Part shown: in pieces, positions 16,545-25,271 of the stretch
How positions within the stretch are numbered: position 1 is the stretch's first letter
Layout: every line of letters starts with the position of its first letter
DNA from: BCD1 sp965230565
Lineage (GTDB): Bacteria; Bacteroidota; Bacteroidia; Chitinophagales; Saprospiraceae
NCBI GenBank assembly: GCA_965230565.1
Contig: CBDDLH010000001.1
Coordinates: 62,001-126,000, forward strand
Length of the DNA: 64,000 bases
Direction of reading: 5' to 3'
Program-made: the position numbers and the translations under genes
Notes under the pieces: model-generated
What the model was told of the DNA's origin: nothing
What the model saw: only the letters and a program-made list of their open reading frames with translations
Databases searched by the model: none

Positions 16545-16991
16545 CTATAAATCCTTTTTCAGATAAATCATATCAACAAGCTGGACACCCTCCTCGAAAA
16601 TCGGGTGGTCGTAATTGTCCGAAAAGAAATGCTTTACCCGGTGCGATTGTTCAAATCCGCAACTTTCATAAAATGACAAGATTGTCGGCGTTTCGCCTGT
16701 CCCGACAAGCATTGTTTTGTACTCATTTTTGTAGAGATCAGCAATGAACCTAATCAATGCCCTGCCATAGCCTTTGCCTTGATATCTCTCATAAGTGGCT
16801 ATGTTTTTCAACTCGCAGGTTTCGCCATTTACCGGCACTACAACGCAGACACTTTTCAAATCATCGTCATACAAAGCAAACAAGTCCCCACCCGGCAAAT
16901 ACTTGTCAATCATATCTTCCTGCTCGTCCGCCAACAATAGTAAATCGAGGAATTGTTTTTTGTTTTTGGTGATTTGTTCGATGGTCATCAT
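16545..16991 (-). CDS. GNAT family N-acetyltransferase
   Basis: 148 residues. The acetyl-CoA binding motif A is YQGKGYGRALI (70-80, Q/RxxGxG/A type), and FYESCGFEQSHRV is the usual C-terminal strand motif. The protein is cytoplasmic. The substrate is unknown: an amine of an antibiotic, amino acid or peptide. The first two residues are both Met; the second could be the start. It stands alone, in the same direction as its neighbours. GNAT genes are typical accessory cargo, but I do not see a convincing attC-like site after it. Confidence 0.88.
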   Translation of the reverse strand: MMTIEQITKNKKQFLDLLLLADEQEDMIDKYLPGGDLFALYDDDLKSVCVVVPVNGETCELKNIATYERYQGKGYGRALIRFIADLYKNEYKTMLVGTGETPTILSFYESCGFEQSHRVKHFFSDNYDHPIFEEGVQLVDMIYLKKDL

Positions 16992-17092
16992 ATCTGTTGG
17001 GTACTTATTTGTTGAGTTTTATTCTTTCGAACCGTGAACACTCGCAAATAATTGAAATCCACACGCACTACACATTTTTACCAATATGTGTT

Positions 17093-18175
17093 TTATATCT
17101 GTTTAAAATTATACTTATTTTCTTTGTCAAGGTAAATCAAAAAAATCAAATCAGAATCAGGTATTTGTACAAACCATTTAATGATCTTATTGCCAACCCC
17201 TTTGTATTTCAATTTTCTCTTATCGATTAATTGCCGATAGTCTTCCTCATTATACCAGAACCCAACAATTTTCCTTGGCTTAAAATACTTTTCCTTTATT
17301 TTCAAAGTTGCAATTCGGTTTGGAAATTCTGCAACAAGGATTTCACCATCCTTCTCCACAATATCAATCCAGTATTTATTAGAGTATTTATTAGGTCTAC
17401 GACGTAAATGCCAAAAGTTTTTAAGTCCTTTAGAAATTGAGAACCCTTTATATTCATATTCCTCCTTTTTTGCTTCAAAATCAATCTGAGTAGGCAAATC
17501 ATGTCGTTTTAGAACAGTTAAGTAGCTTTGTGAACCTGAGCCGCCATAAGTAGATGAAAGTATCACAAAATAATTTTCACAAATTATTCCGCGAAAAAGA
17601 GTTTCATAAGTTCCATTCGGAGGAACAGTATATGATTTAATCAGCTTAATATTTTTTAAATCCTGTAAGTCATAATACAATAGATACTTTGGCATTACAA
17701 TATTATCGACAGCGATCAATGTATCTCCCGTAATCATAAAATCATCAACGCTCTTCCCAAACATTGATAAACCTGCTGGTACCTCAAGTTTAGTCCACAT
17801 TTTCAATGTCTGAGAATAGGAGTATATTTTCTCTTTCGCATAATCACCACCAACAAATAGATTGTCCTTATACACACTAATTGCAATTGGATTAATATCA
17901 CTTGGTATCGGTACACTTGTAATCTTTCCGTTAATATCGTATTGAGATAAATCAGCTATCAAGATTTGACTATTAGCTGTATCAAGGCAAAAAGCTTTGT
18001 TTTCCCATAGTCTTAACTGTTTTGTTATTGGGAAATCAATCGTTTGGATTTTGTTAATATTATCACCCTTACGTTCATAAACAAAATTTTCTTCATTTTC
18101 TGGAAGAACAAATCTCTGTCCAAAAATATGATTTGAAAAAAAAGTAAGAAATAATATTATGATCTGATATTTCAT
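17093..18175 (-). CDS. secreted hypothetical protein, propeller-like
   Basis: 360 residues with a cleavable signal (MKYQIIILFLTFFSNHIFGQ). The body shows repeats of a strand, a turn with Asp/Asn, and another strand (AFCLDTANSQILIADLS, NLFVGGDYAKEKIYSYS, YLLYYDLQDLK), suggesting a beta-propeller of about five or six blades over residues 40-300. It ends with a lysine- and aromatic-rich tail. No catalytic motif or T9SS tail is visible. It lies just downstream of a partial copy of the dispersed array-head element. Confidence 0.65.
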   Translation of the reverse strand: MKYQIIILFLTFFSNHIFGQRFVLPENEENFVYERKGDNINKIQTIDFPITKQLRLWENKAFCLDTANSQILIADLSQYDINGKITSVPIPSDINPIAISVYKDNLFVGGDYAKEKIYSYSQTLKMWTKLEVPAGLSMFGKSVDDFMITGDTLIAVDNIVMPKYLLYYDLQDLKNIKLIKSYTVPPNGTYETLFRGIICENYFVILSSTYGGSGSQSYLTVLKRHDLPTQIDFEAKKEEYEYKGFSISKGLKNFWHLRRRPNKYSNKYWIDIVEKDGEILVAEFPNRIATLKIKEKYFKPRKIVGFWYNEEDYRQLIDKRKLKYKGVGNKIIKWFVQIPDSDLIFLIYLDKENKYNFKQI

Positions 18176-18224
18176 ATTGTTTTGGCCTCTTTTGGCATTA
18201 CTGGCAAATTGTTATTATACACAC

Positions 18225-18300
18225 TCCCCAAAAATACCAAAAAAAACACCATGCTTACGAAAAAACATCCTGCCAAATTCCCTAACCACATTCCTTGAAA
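18225..18300 (-). repeat. dispersed array-head element, partial copy H2
   Basis: Plus-strand CCCCAAAAATACC, an A8 run, CACCATGCTTAC and AAAAA recur almost exactly at 26426-26470. Only the left part of the element is present; the decamer part is missing. On the minus strand it is about 50 bases upstream of the start of the 17093-18175 gene. The gap between also contains TAACAATTTGCC, the left-end sequence of aC5 and aC6. Confidence 0.5.
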
Positions 18301-18337
18301 AATTATATTTTTACCGTCAATTAAAAATAAACTTGCG

Positions 18338-18805
18338 ATGAAAAACAATTGGATATTTATAGGGCTGTTTTTGCTGATGAGTCAATCTGCAATAGGGCAA
18401 AAACTGGAAGCTCAAATCTTTAAGGATCAATTCGGCAAAGCGGGTGCGCTGACGGCTACCACGGACTATCTGTTTTTCAGTGCTTCCATGCAGGCCGGTA
18501 AAGTGGTCAAGGCCGCATTTAATGAATTGGGAATCGATCAAAAAACGCTGGACCAGCAAAACATCCTGTACGTTTCGGACATCAGGGCTATGCCCAAAGC
18601 GGTCAGTCAAATGATCGCCATTCCCAAAATGAAGAAATACCCTTTTGCTGTTCATTTCCTGGAGGAAGATGAAAAATCCGCCAACTGGCCGCAAAAAGAA
18701 GACACCCTGACCATTCTGGTCCTGGATAACCTGCAAGTCCAAAAGGTGAAATATTTCAACGAAAGCGATGCACTGGTGGAATTTTTGGAAGAGATTATTA
18801 AGTAG
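18338..18805 (+). CDS. small secreted hypothetical protein
   Basis: 155 residues with a Sec signal (IFIGLFLLMSQSAIGQ). The mature part (KLEAQIFKDQFGKAGALTA, then alternating helices and strands, then LTILVLDNLQVQKVKYF) has an alpha/beta look that might be thioredoxin-like but lacks a CxxC. It is likely periplasmic. The minus strand is also open over this region, but signal peptide and codon pattern favour plus. It is convergent with the next minus gene, only 21 bases away. Confidence 0.7.
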   Translation: MKNNWIFIGLFLLMSQSAIGQKLEAQIFKDQFGKAGALTATTDYLFFSASMQAGKVVKAAFNELGIDQKTLDQQNILYVSDIRAMPKAVSQMIAIPKMKKYPFAVHFLEEDEKSANWPQKEDTLTILVLDNLQVQKVKYFNESDALVEFLEEIIK

Positions 18806-18826
18806 TGGTTTATACGTCGAAAAACC

Positions 18827-19510
18827 CTAATCAGCTTTCTTCAATATTCCGGTTTTGTTTTCGAACCGGTAATCAACCTCAAGGAAGTCTATTTCCTTTT
18901 TCCGGGACTTCAAAATCAATTTGGGAGCAGATACAATGCCCTGGATAATGTAGAAGTCGTTAAAATCTATCAGCTTATAATCAGATTCCCATGATGACTC
19001 GCTATCGATTGGCGATACTTTGACAAGCCCGTTATCCTGGTAGGTTAAGTGATAGGTGGATTCATTTTCAATGGACTCGACCATGGTCTTATTGATCAGT
19101 GTTTTTTTCAGTTTTTTGGCTTTCACTTTCTTTTTTGGAAGATTTAGCCTCACATAAGCAATATAATAGCCATTAAATTCAATGGTAAGGGAGTCTTTGG
19201 AATGAACCCTTATTACTTCTTGTGCATTCCCTTCAACAGGTGTACCTTCGAAAGGTGCCAGAGATAATGTATCCAGATAAATGAAAACTTTTGTTTCTCC
19301 TGTCTCCATATTCATTTTATCCTGGGTTATTATTCTTTCCAACTGACCAGCTTCATTGGTATACAGAAAGCTTTGGATTTTAGCTCGCTCCATGAAGTTG
19401 CCCAATGAATCGTAGACTCCTTTGGTTCTCCATAAATTATCAATGTCTAAATTTTGCCCGAAGCTTGTTACTGACAGGAACAGAAGAATAATAGTTAATA
19501 TTTTTTTCAT
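18827..19510 (-). CDS. secreted hypothetical protein
   Basis: 227 residues with a clear signal peptide (ILTIILLFLSVTSFGQ). The mature protein is beta-rich with a very basic patch (KKKVKAKKLKKTLI, about residues 126-140) and ends ENKTGILKKAD. No motif, membrane segment or T9SS tail is seen. Such short secreted beta proteins without known function are common in Bacteroidota. The start is clear: MKK followed by the hydrophobic core. Confidence 0.7.
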   Translation of the reverse strand: MKKILTIILLFLSVTSFGQNLDIDNLWRTKGVYDSLGNFMERAKIQSFLYTNEAGQLERIITQDKMNMETGETKVFIYLDTLSLAPFEGTPVEGNAQEVIRVHSKDSLTIEFNGYYIAYVRLNLPKKKVKAKKLKKTLINKTMVESIENESTYHLTYQDNGLVKVSPIDSESSWESDYKLIDFNDFYIIQGIVSAPKLILKSRKKEIDFLEVDYRFENKTGILKKAD

Positions 19511-19705
19511 TTTTCAAGATGTTTTAAAATGGGAATAACCCGCCTGGCAGGTTGGTGTCCGTTGGATATTTTTTTGTTATTAAAAACATTCATTAGAATT
19601 ATTTAAGTAGGATATCAAATTCAATATTGAAACGTTTCAGGGAATCTTCAATGGGCGCCATAACCATTTCTTTTCCTAATCAACTCATCCAACCTTTTTT
19701 CTACG

Positions 19706-20815
19706 TTATTCTTCTATTGTCTGCATTAATGTAAAGCACAATTTATCAATCAGCCCTTTTTTTGGATTATTGGCACCACTGATATTTGACAGGATTACGA
19801 CGCCCGTATTGTTGGAGAGGTTAATTCCCATTGAAGATTTATAACCTCCGGTTCCTCCATTGTGCCATAAAAAGGGTTGGGTTGTGTAACCGTTGACAAT
19901 ATGCCAGCCTAAAGCGACCTCGTAGTTCTTTACAGTTCTCTTTGTCGGGCGGCTCATCAAGGCCAGGTTGGATTTTAAGGCTTCGAAATTCCATCGAAGG
20001 TACAAAGACAAATCTTCAGTTGTTGACAAAACTGCTCCGGCCCCTTCAAATGCTGCAAAATCCCAATTTTCGGTTGCTTTTCCTTTCCAGTTATACCCTT
20101 TTACCAGCAAATTCTGAACGGATTGCCGGTTGGTGGTTGTGGATGTCATTTGCAAAGGCATGAAGATTTCTTTCTGCAAAAGGTTTTCGTAGGTATCTGA
20201 CCTGAGCTCGCAAACGGTATTGGCAAGGATAGCCATTCCAACATTCGAATAAAGGTATTTTTCGCCGGGGGTGCTATTCATTTCAAAATCTTCCTTCAGG
20301 TACTTTTCCAATGGCTCCTCATCCCAATTTTTATACGGGTTTGAACGGTTCGCTTTAAAAATACTTGTTGAAATATTATTGGGTACTCCGGAGGTATGGT
20401 TTGCCAACTGCTTGAATGTTATTTCAGGATCTCCTTTGATCTGATATGGGCAATATTTTTGAATAGGTTCTTCCAAATTGTCTATCAATCCTTCGTTCAT
20501 AGCATTTAGCAGGAGATGGGTGGTAAAGACCTTGGTAATGGAGCCAACCTCAAAAACGCTTTGATGGTTAACTGTCTTTCTCAAGGTATCGTTTTGCCGC
20601 TTAATCCCATAAAAGACTGTGTGATCCCCTTTTACAACGGCCATTGACAATTCAGATTCATTGGGAAATCCAGCAAGAACATCGGTTATGGCTTGTACTT
20701 GTGCTTCCGACAATTCAGTTGCCATGATTCGTGCGTCAATCGAGGGAGCAGGAACGTTCATTGTCGTTTTGCATCCCAGAAACAGCAGAAAAATTATATA
20801 GATTTTATGCTTCAT
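19706..20815 (-). CDS. serine hydrolase (class C beta-lactamase-like) lipoprotein
   Basis: The open frame reaches 20875, but the Met at 20815 gives MKHKIYIIFLLFLGC, a lipobox, so I prefer it (369 residues). Motifs of the serine beta-lactamase / penicillin-binding fold: GSITK with the nucleophile about residue 92, YSN, and HNGG replacing KTG. The family includes D-aminopeptidases, esterases and PBP-like proteins; the HNGG form is typical of these rather than true beta-lactamases. It is anchored in the envelope. Its neighbours give no pathway hint. Confidence 0.87.
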   Translation of the reverse strand: MKHKIYIIFLLFLGCKTTMNVPAPSIDARIMATELSEAQVQAITDVLAGFPNESELSMAVVKGDHTVFYGIKRQNDTLRKTVNHQSVFEVGSITKVFTTHLLLNAMNEGLIDNLEEPIQKYCPYQIKGDPEITFKQLANHTSGVPNNISTSIFKANRSNPYKNWDEEPLEKYLKEDFEMNSTPGEKYLYSNVGMAILANTVCELRSDTYENLLQKEIFMPLQMTSTTTNRQSVQNLLVKGYNWKGKATENWDFAAFEGAGAVLSTTEDLSLYLRWNFEALKSNLALMSRPTKRTVKNYEVALGWHIVNGYTTQPFLWHNGGTGGYKSSMGINLSNNTGVVILSNISGANNPKKGLIDKLCFTLMQTIEE

Positions 20816-20947
20816 CCTTTCCTTTTCTTTATTAATGATCCTGTCTCTTTCCATGTCAATTTTCCCGTTGGTCAAAGATTACGGTTTTGGTATAAATGGC
20901 CATAAAAAAAAACGACGTTAAAAGTCAGTAATGTGATAACGAATATA

Positions 20948-21382
20948 TCAGCCGGCCTTCTCCTTTTTTCCTCTGATTAATCCAACTATTATGTTTGTCA
21001 TAAAAAGTAATTGGGCAAAAATTAGTGCCAATATTAATATTATCCCAATGGAGTTTATCCTTCTAAATAATTCAAAATCTTCAGCTCTGCTAACTGTTTG
21101 TTGTATCGATATCAAAATAATTCCAATCAGTGAAATGAGCGTAGTTATAACGTGAATTTTACTCAGGCCCGGGACAAGTTTATAGTTTCTCAACAACCAG
21201 TAAATCACCCCCAACAAACTCAATAAAAATGCGAACAGGATTGCAACGTGCCATGTTGAGGTCACGAGGTAAGTATCATGTAATTGCAGGTCAAAAGCCC
21301 CCTCTTTTCCAAAAAGCGTCAATATCAATATTACCGGAATTGACCCCCACAGAATTTTGTACGATTTTGGTCCAGTTTTCAT
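20948..21382 (-). CDS. small four-helix membrane protein resembling cytochrome oxidase subunit I helices
   Basis: The upstream extension to 21457 runs through palindrome aC7, so I start at the Met at 21382 (MKTGPKSYKILWG), 144 residues. About four membrane segments are seen. Residues around 30-45 read FDLQLHDTYLVTSTWH, strikingly like HDTYFVVAHFHY of heme-copper oxidase subunit I, but the rest of a 500-residue oxidase is absent. It may be a stand-alone membrane protein family that shares this loop. It is positioned as cassette cargo after aC7. Confidence 0.65.
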   Translation of the reverse strand: MKTGPKSYKILWGSIPVILILTLFGKEGAFDLQLHDTYLVTSTWHVAILFAFLLSLLGVIYWLLRNYKLVPGLSKIHVITTLISLIGIILISIQQTVSRAEDFELFRRINSIGIILILALIFAQLLFMTNIIVGLIRGKKEKAG

Positions 21383-21419
21383 TTTAGTGAACAGTTTGAT
21401 TTCAGAATTCCAATCTGGA

Positions 21420-21491
21420 GCTAATGGTGAAGCTACGCGGTGTACCTCGCGTTGCATCTTGGCCAGGCATGAATAACCCGCGTATGGTACA
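21420..21491 (-). repeat. attC-like palindrome aC7
   Basis: Coding strand begins ACCATACGCGG and ends CCGCGTAGCTTCACC then ATTAGC, 67 bases. TACGCGG pairs perfectly with CCGCGTA. The ends align with aC2 and aC3 18 kb away (CATACGC, GTAGCTTCACC), while the arms differ in a compensated way: TACC/GGTA in aC3, TACGCGG/CCGCGTA here. It starts 8 bases after the stop of the 21500-22678 gene and ends 37 bases before the next start. The outer AAC/GTT pair is weakened to ACC/ATT. Confidence 0.55.
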
Positions 21492-21499
21492 GACCATTT

Positions 21500-22678
21500 T
21501 TAATTCCCATAATTATCTACTTTCAGGAAAAAGGTACCTCCCTGGCATCCACCGGTCATAATGTTTTTACCATTTCCCACTTTGATGATATTTGTCCCAC
21601 GGGAAGTCAATTCATCCGTGAAATATTTAGCACTTATTTCATTCCCTTCAGCATCTACGTAAACAATCATATGATCCGTTTGATGAGGTAGATCAGATAG
21701 TACATATCCGGTGATAACAAAGGAGCCATCTTCACCTACAGCGATTGATTGTCCATCATTTATATATTTTGAATCGCCAGCTTCTTTCTCCCAAATGATT
21801 TCTCCCTCGGAATCTGTCTTTAATATCAATACTTTTGATGAATCAATAGCATTTGATCCTTCTTTTACATGCGAATGGCGTCCGACCGTGACTATGCTTC
21901 CGTCTTCCAACTGTATTGCGCTTCTGCAAACCCTGTGACCATCGCCATAGGTTTTTTCCCATAGTAGATTAAAGTCTTGGTCGTACCAGGTTAAATTGAA
22001 ATTGTTTTCTTCATAGTCCGTAACAAGAATATTTCCATCTTGCAAAATCAACATGCTGGTTGGATACTTAAATCTATTTGGTGTTTCAATTAATTTGAAA
22101 GCCTTTTCCTGGCCAAGCGAATCTATCATTAAGAAGGCTAAATCATGGTCTTCTGCTTTTGATCCACAAACAACAATTTCATTGTCATTAAATGCGGAAA
22201 TACTCAAGCCGGAAATGCTCTCTTCCCGGGGATAAGTATGTTCCCAAATTACATTTCCATTTTCGTCAAGCTTGCCAACTGCCAAATCTCTACCTTCATC
22301 TCCATTATCATCATATGAAAAACCAGCTACATAAATGTTCTTTTGACTGTCCTCATAGACCCCCATGACAGCACTGTTTTGCTGATGGAAAATAGTTGAG
22401 AATATCACTTCTCCAGCTGTATCCGTTTTGGTAACTATCATTTGTAAATTGGCACCTATTCTCTCATAACCTGCAACAATTACATTGCCATCAGATGCCA
22501 ATATGGTAGAACATTGCCATCTTCCGATATAACCATCCAATACAATGTAATCTGTTTCAATTACTGGCGGATCATCATTCGGATCTTCGATTATTGGTCC
22601 GGAAGGAATGGCGTTTTCATCTTTTTTACATCCAAGCAAAACCAGTAAGGTTGCCAGGACGAATGCGGTTTTTTTCAT
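21500..22678 (-). CDS. beta-propeller lipoprotein
   Basis: 392 residues. Lipobox LLVLLGC at residues ~11-17, followed by an acidic proline-rich linker (GPIIEDPNDDPPVIE). From residue 45 on there are about seven repeats of GNVIVAGY, NIYVAGFSYD, NEIVVCGS, GNILVTDY, GSIVTVGR, GSFVITGY, each followed by a strand ending in KTD or KLD, the pattern of propellers that report measured values. It is likely exposed on the cell surface as a binding scaffold. It is followed directly by attC-like aC7. Function unknown. Confidence 0.75.
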   Translation of the reverse strand: MKKTAFVLATLLVLLGCKKDENAIPSGPIIEDPNDDPPVIETDYIVLDGYIGRWQCSTILASDGNVIVAGYERIGANLQMIVTKTDTAGEVIFSTIFHQQNSAVMGVYEDSQKNIYVAGFSYDDNGDEGRDLAVGKLDENGNVIWEHTYPREESISGLSISAFNDNEIVVCGSKAEDHDLAFLMIDSLGQEKAFKLIETPNRFKYPTSMLILQDGNILVTDYEENNFNLTWYDQDFNLLWEKTYGDGHRVCRSAIQLEDGSIVTVGRHSHVKEGSNAIDSSKVLILKTDSEGEIIWEKEAGDSKYINDGQSIAVGEDGSFVITGYVLSDLPHQTDHMIVYVDAEGNEISAKYFTDELTSRGTNIIKVGNGKNIMTGGCQGGTFFLKVDNYGN

Positions 22679-22745
22679 TTTATTTATTATTATTTATGGT
22701 TTTCTACTTGTTTCTAATCGCCACTCCTCAAAAAAACCAAAAGTT

Positions 22746-23663
22746 CTAAATACTCGTTTTTATCAGGGTCTCTCTCACGTACCTTTCGAATTCAATTAAG
22801 CTACTATTTTGATTCCCGCTACAGCTTACCAAAAGTGCTTCCTGCTTTTGGTTGACTAACAGGGCAACAAAGCCTTTTTTATTTTCAGATTCGGAGGTTC
22901 CGAAAAAAAACTTCCCGTTTGAAAGGGTTTCAACGCCCCAGGAGTTACTGTTTTTTCCAGTTATTTTTTGTAATTCACTTTTTATTAAACCCGATTCTAA
23001 AATGCCTTCGAATGAAGTCATTTTTTTCGTTTTAATTACAGCATTGTCCGGTGAATTTGTCGGGTACACCCCGTCTTTTGTAAAAAAGAGTTCCGTAAGG
23101 CTTTCCAGTTTTGCCAATTTAAAGAGCTTTTCTTTTTCCTTATAGTCTCCGATGTAAATACTTTCCAGGCTTTTCCGGATTTCCGGGTCGTATCTATCTT
23201 TTCTTCTTTCCAGACAGAAGGCTTTAATATTGTAGGTCCTGTCATTTATGGCAATGGATAATAAATATCGGATAACTTTTTTACTTTTATCATGAATGAC
23301 CAAAAAAACTCCATTTTCATTCCCTCCGTAATGTACGGTACTCAATTCGAGCAATGCCATGTTGACTTCCTTCAAATGACCCGGAGCATAGGCTTTTTTT
23401 ACTTCGTCAATTGACTTTCTATTCATATCCAGGGAAATGGAAGATTGCCTGGTAATGGCTTGAAAACCATTATAGGAATTGGCTTTCTTATAGGAATCTG
23501 GGATCACCATCCAAACACCATTACCCAGGTGTTGGCTATCTTCTTTTTTGACAGATGAAATGATTATTTGTCTCTGAGTGTATCTCTCACAGGCGGTAAA
23601 ATAAAAACCCATAAAAAATAATAAAGTAAGGAGTAGTCCGGGTAAGATTTTTTTTGTTTTCAT
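22746..23663 (-). CDS. hypothetical lipoprotein
   Basis: The frame opens at 23735, but the Met at 23663 gives MKTKKILPGLLLTLLFFMGF and a lipobox FTAC, so I start there (305 residues). The mature part is mixed alpha/beta with two similar halves (residues 40-170 and 200-300), each ending in strands such as FLVIHDKSKKVIRYLLS and FVALLVNQKQEALLVSC. No recognised motif. It probably faces the periplasm. It is separated by 67 bases from the downstream propeller lipoprotein gene and may be cotranscribed with it. Confidence 0.65.
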   Translation of the reverse strand: MKTKKILPGLLLTLLFFMGFYFTACERYTQRQIIISSVKKEDSQHLGNGVWMVIPDSYKKANSYNGFQAITRQSSISLDMNRKSIDEVKKAYAPGHLKEVNMALLELSTVHYGGNENGVFLVIHDKSKKVIRYLLSIAINDRTYNIKAFCLERRKDRYDPEIRKSLESIYIGDYKEKEKLFKLAKLESLTELFFTKDGVYPTNSPDNAVIKTKKMTSFEGILESGLIKSELQKITGKNSNSWGVETLSNGKFFFGTSESENKKGFVALLVNQKQEALLVSCSGNQNSSLIEFERYVRETLIKTSI

Positions 23664-23942
23664 TTTTTTAGTTTTTTCAGCGTTTACTGTTTTTAATTCA
23701 TAAATATAGGCAAAAGTCTCGGGCATGAAACGCATGGCTTTTCGGAACTGTTTATTTATCTACCTATGCTGAGCTTGCTAAGAATCCGGGAAGTGTCGCC
23801 TCCTCATCTGTCCTATGTTTTATAGGCTTTGTTCGGTGGTCGTTTTTTTCTTTGCAGTCAGGATGGTATGTGTTTCAATTTCATTTTCTGCTTTTTTATA
23901 GTCGACTTTAAATACTTTGATTTGTTTAAATTTATTTTTTTG
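23664..23942. other. AT-rich intergenic stretch upstream of the hypothetical lipoprotein
   Basis: Together with the leader and aC8 the gap spans about 345 bases. It has no open frame of note. Minus-strand T-rich tracts at 23840-23940 could hold the promoter of the lipoprotein gene, but no clear motif is fixed. Confidence 0.3.
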
Positions 23943-23985
23943 AATACTTGTATTTTTACAGCGCTTAGATTCTTTCTATATGTAG
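23943..23985 (-). repeat. cassette leader repeat, copy 2
   Basis: Matches 5171-5215 (shared blocks AATACTTGT, TTTTTACAGC, GATTCTTTCT, TGTAG). As in copy 1 it directly follows the GTT end of an attC-like element on the coding strand. The finding of the same leader in two separate blocks links them. Confidence 0.5.
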
Positions 23986-24008
23986 GGTAACGCTTACAGA
24001 TTGTTAGC
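23985..24008 (-). repeat. collapsed attC-like element aC8
   Basis: Coding strand reads GGCTAACAATCTGTAAG then CGTTACCC, only about 24 bases. It has the left end of aC5 and aC6 (GGCTAACAAT) and a GTTACCC right end, with the middle missing. It lies 1 base after the fic stop. It looks like a deletion derivative. Confidence 0.45.
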
Positions 24009-24009
24009 C

Positions 24010-25083
24010 TCAGTCTATTTCCTTCTTCTCATTTATTATATATATCGTTGCTCTACCTTTACCCATTTTCAATATTAAATTCTCATCACTTAAATACCTC
24101 ACATCCTTTTTTAGGGTATAAGATGTATATTCTTCAAATTCAGATATTATATCACTAATTTTTACGGGTTGATCAACTTCAATATATTTATATAATTTTT
24201 TCTGTCTTTCATTTAAATAGCTTTTCCGTTTCTTAATCGCACTATATCTATCTTCTAATTTTCGAATCGCTAGCTCAAGTGTACTTAAAAAGAACAATAT
24301 CCATTCATTTATCCTTTCTTGTTCTGTTCCTCGATCTTTTTGTCCATTCATCAATGCATTATAATAGTCTTTTTTCTCTTTCTCTATTTCCATCTCCATC
24401 GAAGCATATTGCATGAAATCATAGCCATTCTTTAAAAGTAATAATGTGGTTAGCAATCTTGACAACCTACCATTGCCATCTTGATATGGGTGTATGGACA
24501 AAAATTCATAGACAAATGTGCCTGTAATAATTAGTGGATGTAATTCTTCACTTTCAAGGTTTCTATTTGTCCAATTTATCAATTGATTCATTTCACCCTT
24601 TACCAAAAATGGCGCTGTGGTTTTAAATATTATCTTTTGATGACCACTTGGATAATTTGCTACAACCTTATTTGACAACTTTTTATATTGGCCGCGATGA
24701 CTTATATCCTTACTACTTGCTTGCAATAAACTTTTGTGAAGATGGTGGATATGATTCTCTTTTATATCTATTGAATCATACGAGTCCAAGATTAATTTCA
24801 AAACCTCATAATATCCATATACCTCTTGTTCATCTCTTGTCTTAAATGATGTAATTTTTACTGAATCTAATAACTCCTTTACTTCCTTATCTGAAAGCGT
24901 TGCTCCTTCTATTCTTGTTGATGAACCGATACTTTCTATTGTTGCTATCTGCTTCAATTCTCTTAAGTATACAGATTCCTTCTCTCCCAAACCTGTCCAT
25001 TTCCCCTTAAATGAATCAATAAAAGCTATCTTCTTGATTATCTGCTGATTAGTCTTAAAATCGAACTCTAATTTTGATTCCAC
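24010..25083 (-). CDS. Fic-domain protein with N-terminal inhibitory motif
   Basis: 357 residues. The Fic motif HPYQDGNGRLSR (198-209) is complete, predicting AMP transfer from ATP to a protein hydroxyl. STRIEG (55-60) fits the class II inhibitory motif [S/T]xxxE[G/N], which blocks ATP binding in the resting enzyme. The C-terminal ~70 residues look like a winged helix (KISDIISEFEEYTSYTLKKD). The start is GTG at 25083; stop codons TAATAA lie just upstream in frame. It is preceded by two 36-bp direct repeats 50 bp apart and bounded by aC9 and aC8, so likely cassette cargo with self-regulation. Confidence 0.9.
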   Translation of the reverse strand: MESKLEFDFKTNQQIIKKIAFIDSFKGKWTGLGEKESVYLRELKQIATIESIGSSTRIEGATLSDKEVKELLDSVKITSFKTRDEQEVYGYYEVLKLILDSYDSIDIKENHIHHLHKSLLQASSKDISHRGQYKKLSNKVVANYPSGHQKIIFKTTAPFLVKGEMNQLINWTNRNLESEELHPLIITGTFVYEFLSIHPYQDGNGRLSRLLTTLLLLKNGYDFMQYASMEMEIEKEKKDYYNALMNGQKDRGTEQERINEWILFFLSTLELAIRKLEDRYSAIKKRKSYLNERQKKLYKYIEVDQPVKISDIISEFEEYTSYTLKKDVRYLSDENLILKMGKGRATIYIINEKKEID

Positions 25084-25084
25084 T

Positions 25085-25170
25085 ATCGAATTATTTGATT
25101 ATTATCTGATTTTTATTCGAAAATACTACTAGCAATCAAATTATCCAATTTTTATCTGTATTTTATTCGA
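25085..25170 (-). promoter_or_regulatory. two 36-bp direct repeats upstream of the fic gene
   Basis: 25085-25120 and 25135-25170 are the same length, start exactly 50 bp apart (about five helical turns) and match at 29 of 36 positions. They sit immediately before the GTG start. The Fic protein has a winged-helix-like C-terminus, so autoregulation at these sites is possible. They could also overlap the promoter, as both are very AT-rich (TTATCTG, TTTTATTCGA). Confidence 0.5.
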
Positions 25171-25189
25171 TTTATCTGTTTTGATTGAT

Positions 25190-25257
25190 GTTAACGGTTC
25201 TGCGATATGTGACGGATCTGGCGATAGCCAATCTGGCCTCATCATCGCATGTTACCT
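25190..25257 (-). repeat. attC-like palindrome aC9
   Basis: Coding strand starts AGGTAACATGCGATGATGAGG and ends CATATCGCAGAACC then GTTAACA (first part quoted to 20 bases only in part). TGCGAT pairs with ATCGCA; AAC with GTT. The plus strand also has ATCTGGC twice, 15 bases apart, in the loop. It starts 14 bases after the true end of the small gene at 25272-25598 and ends 106 bases before the fic start. Confidence 0.5.
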
Positions 25258-25271
25258 GCTGGCTTTCTTTC

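Noticed and set aside
18317..18742. 141-codon minus open frame
   Set aside because: Opposite a plus-strand gene with a proper signal peptide; its own sequence has no signal or motif.
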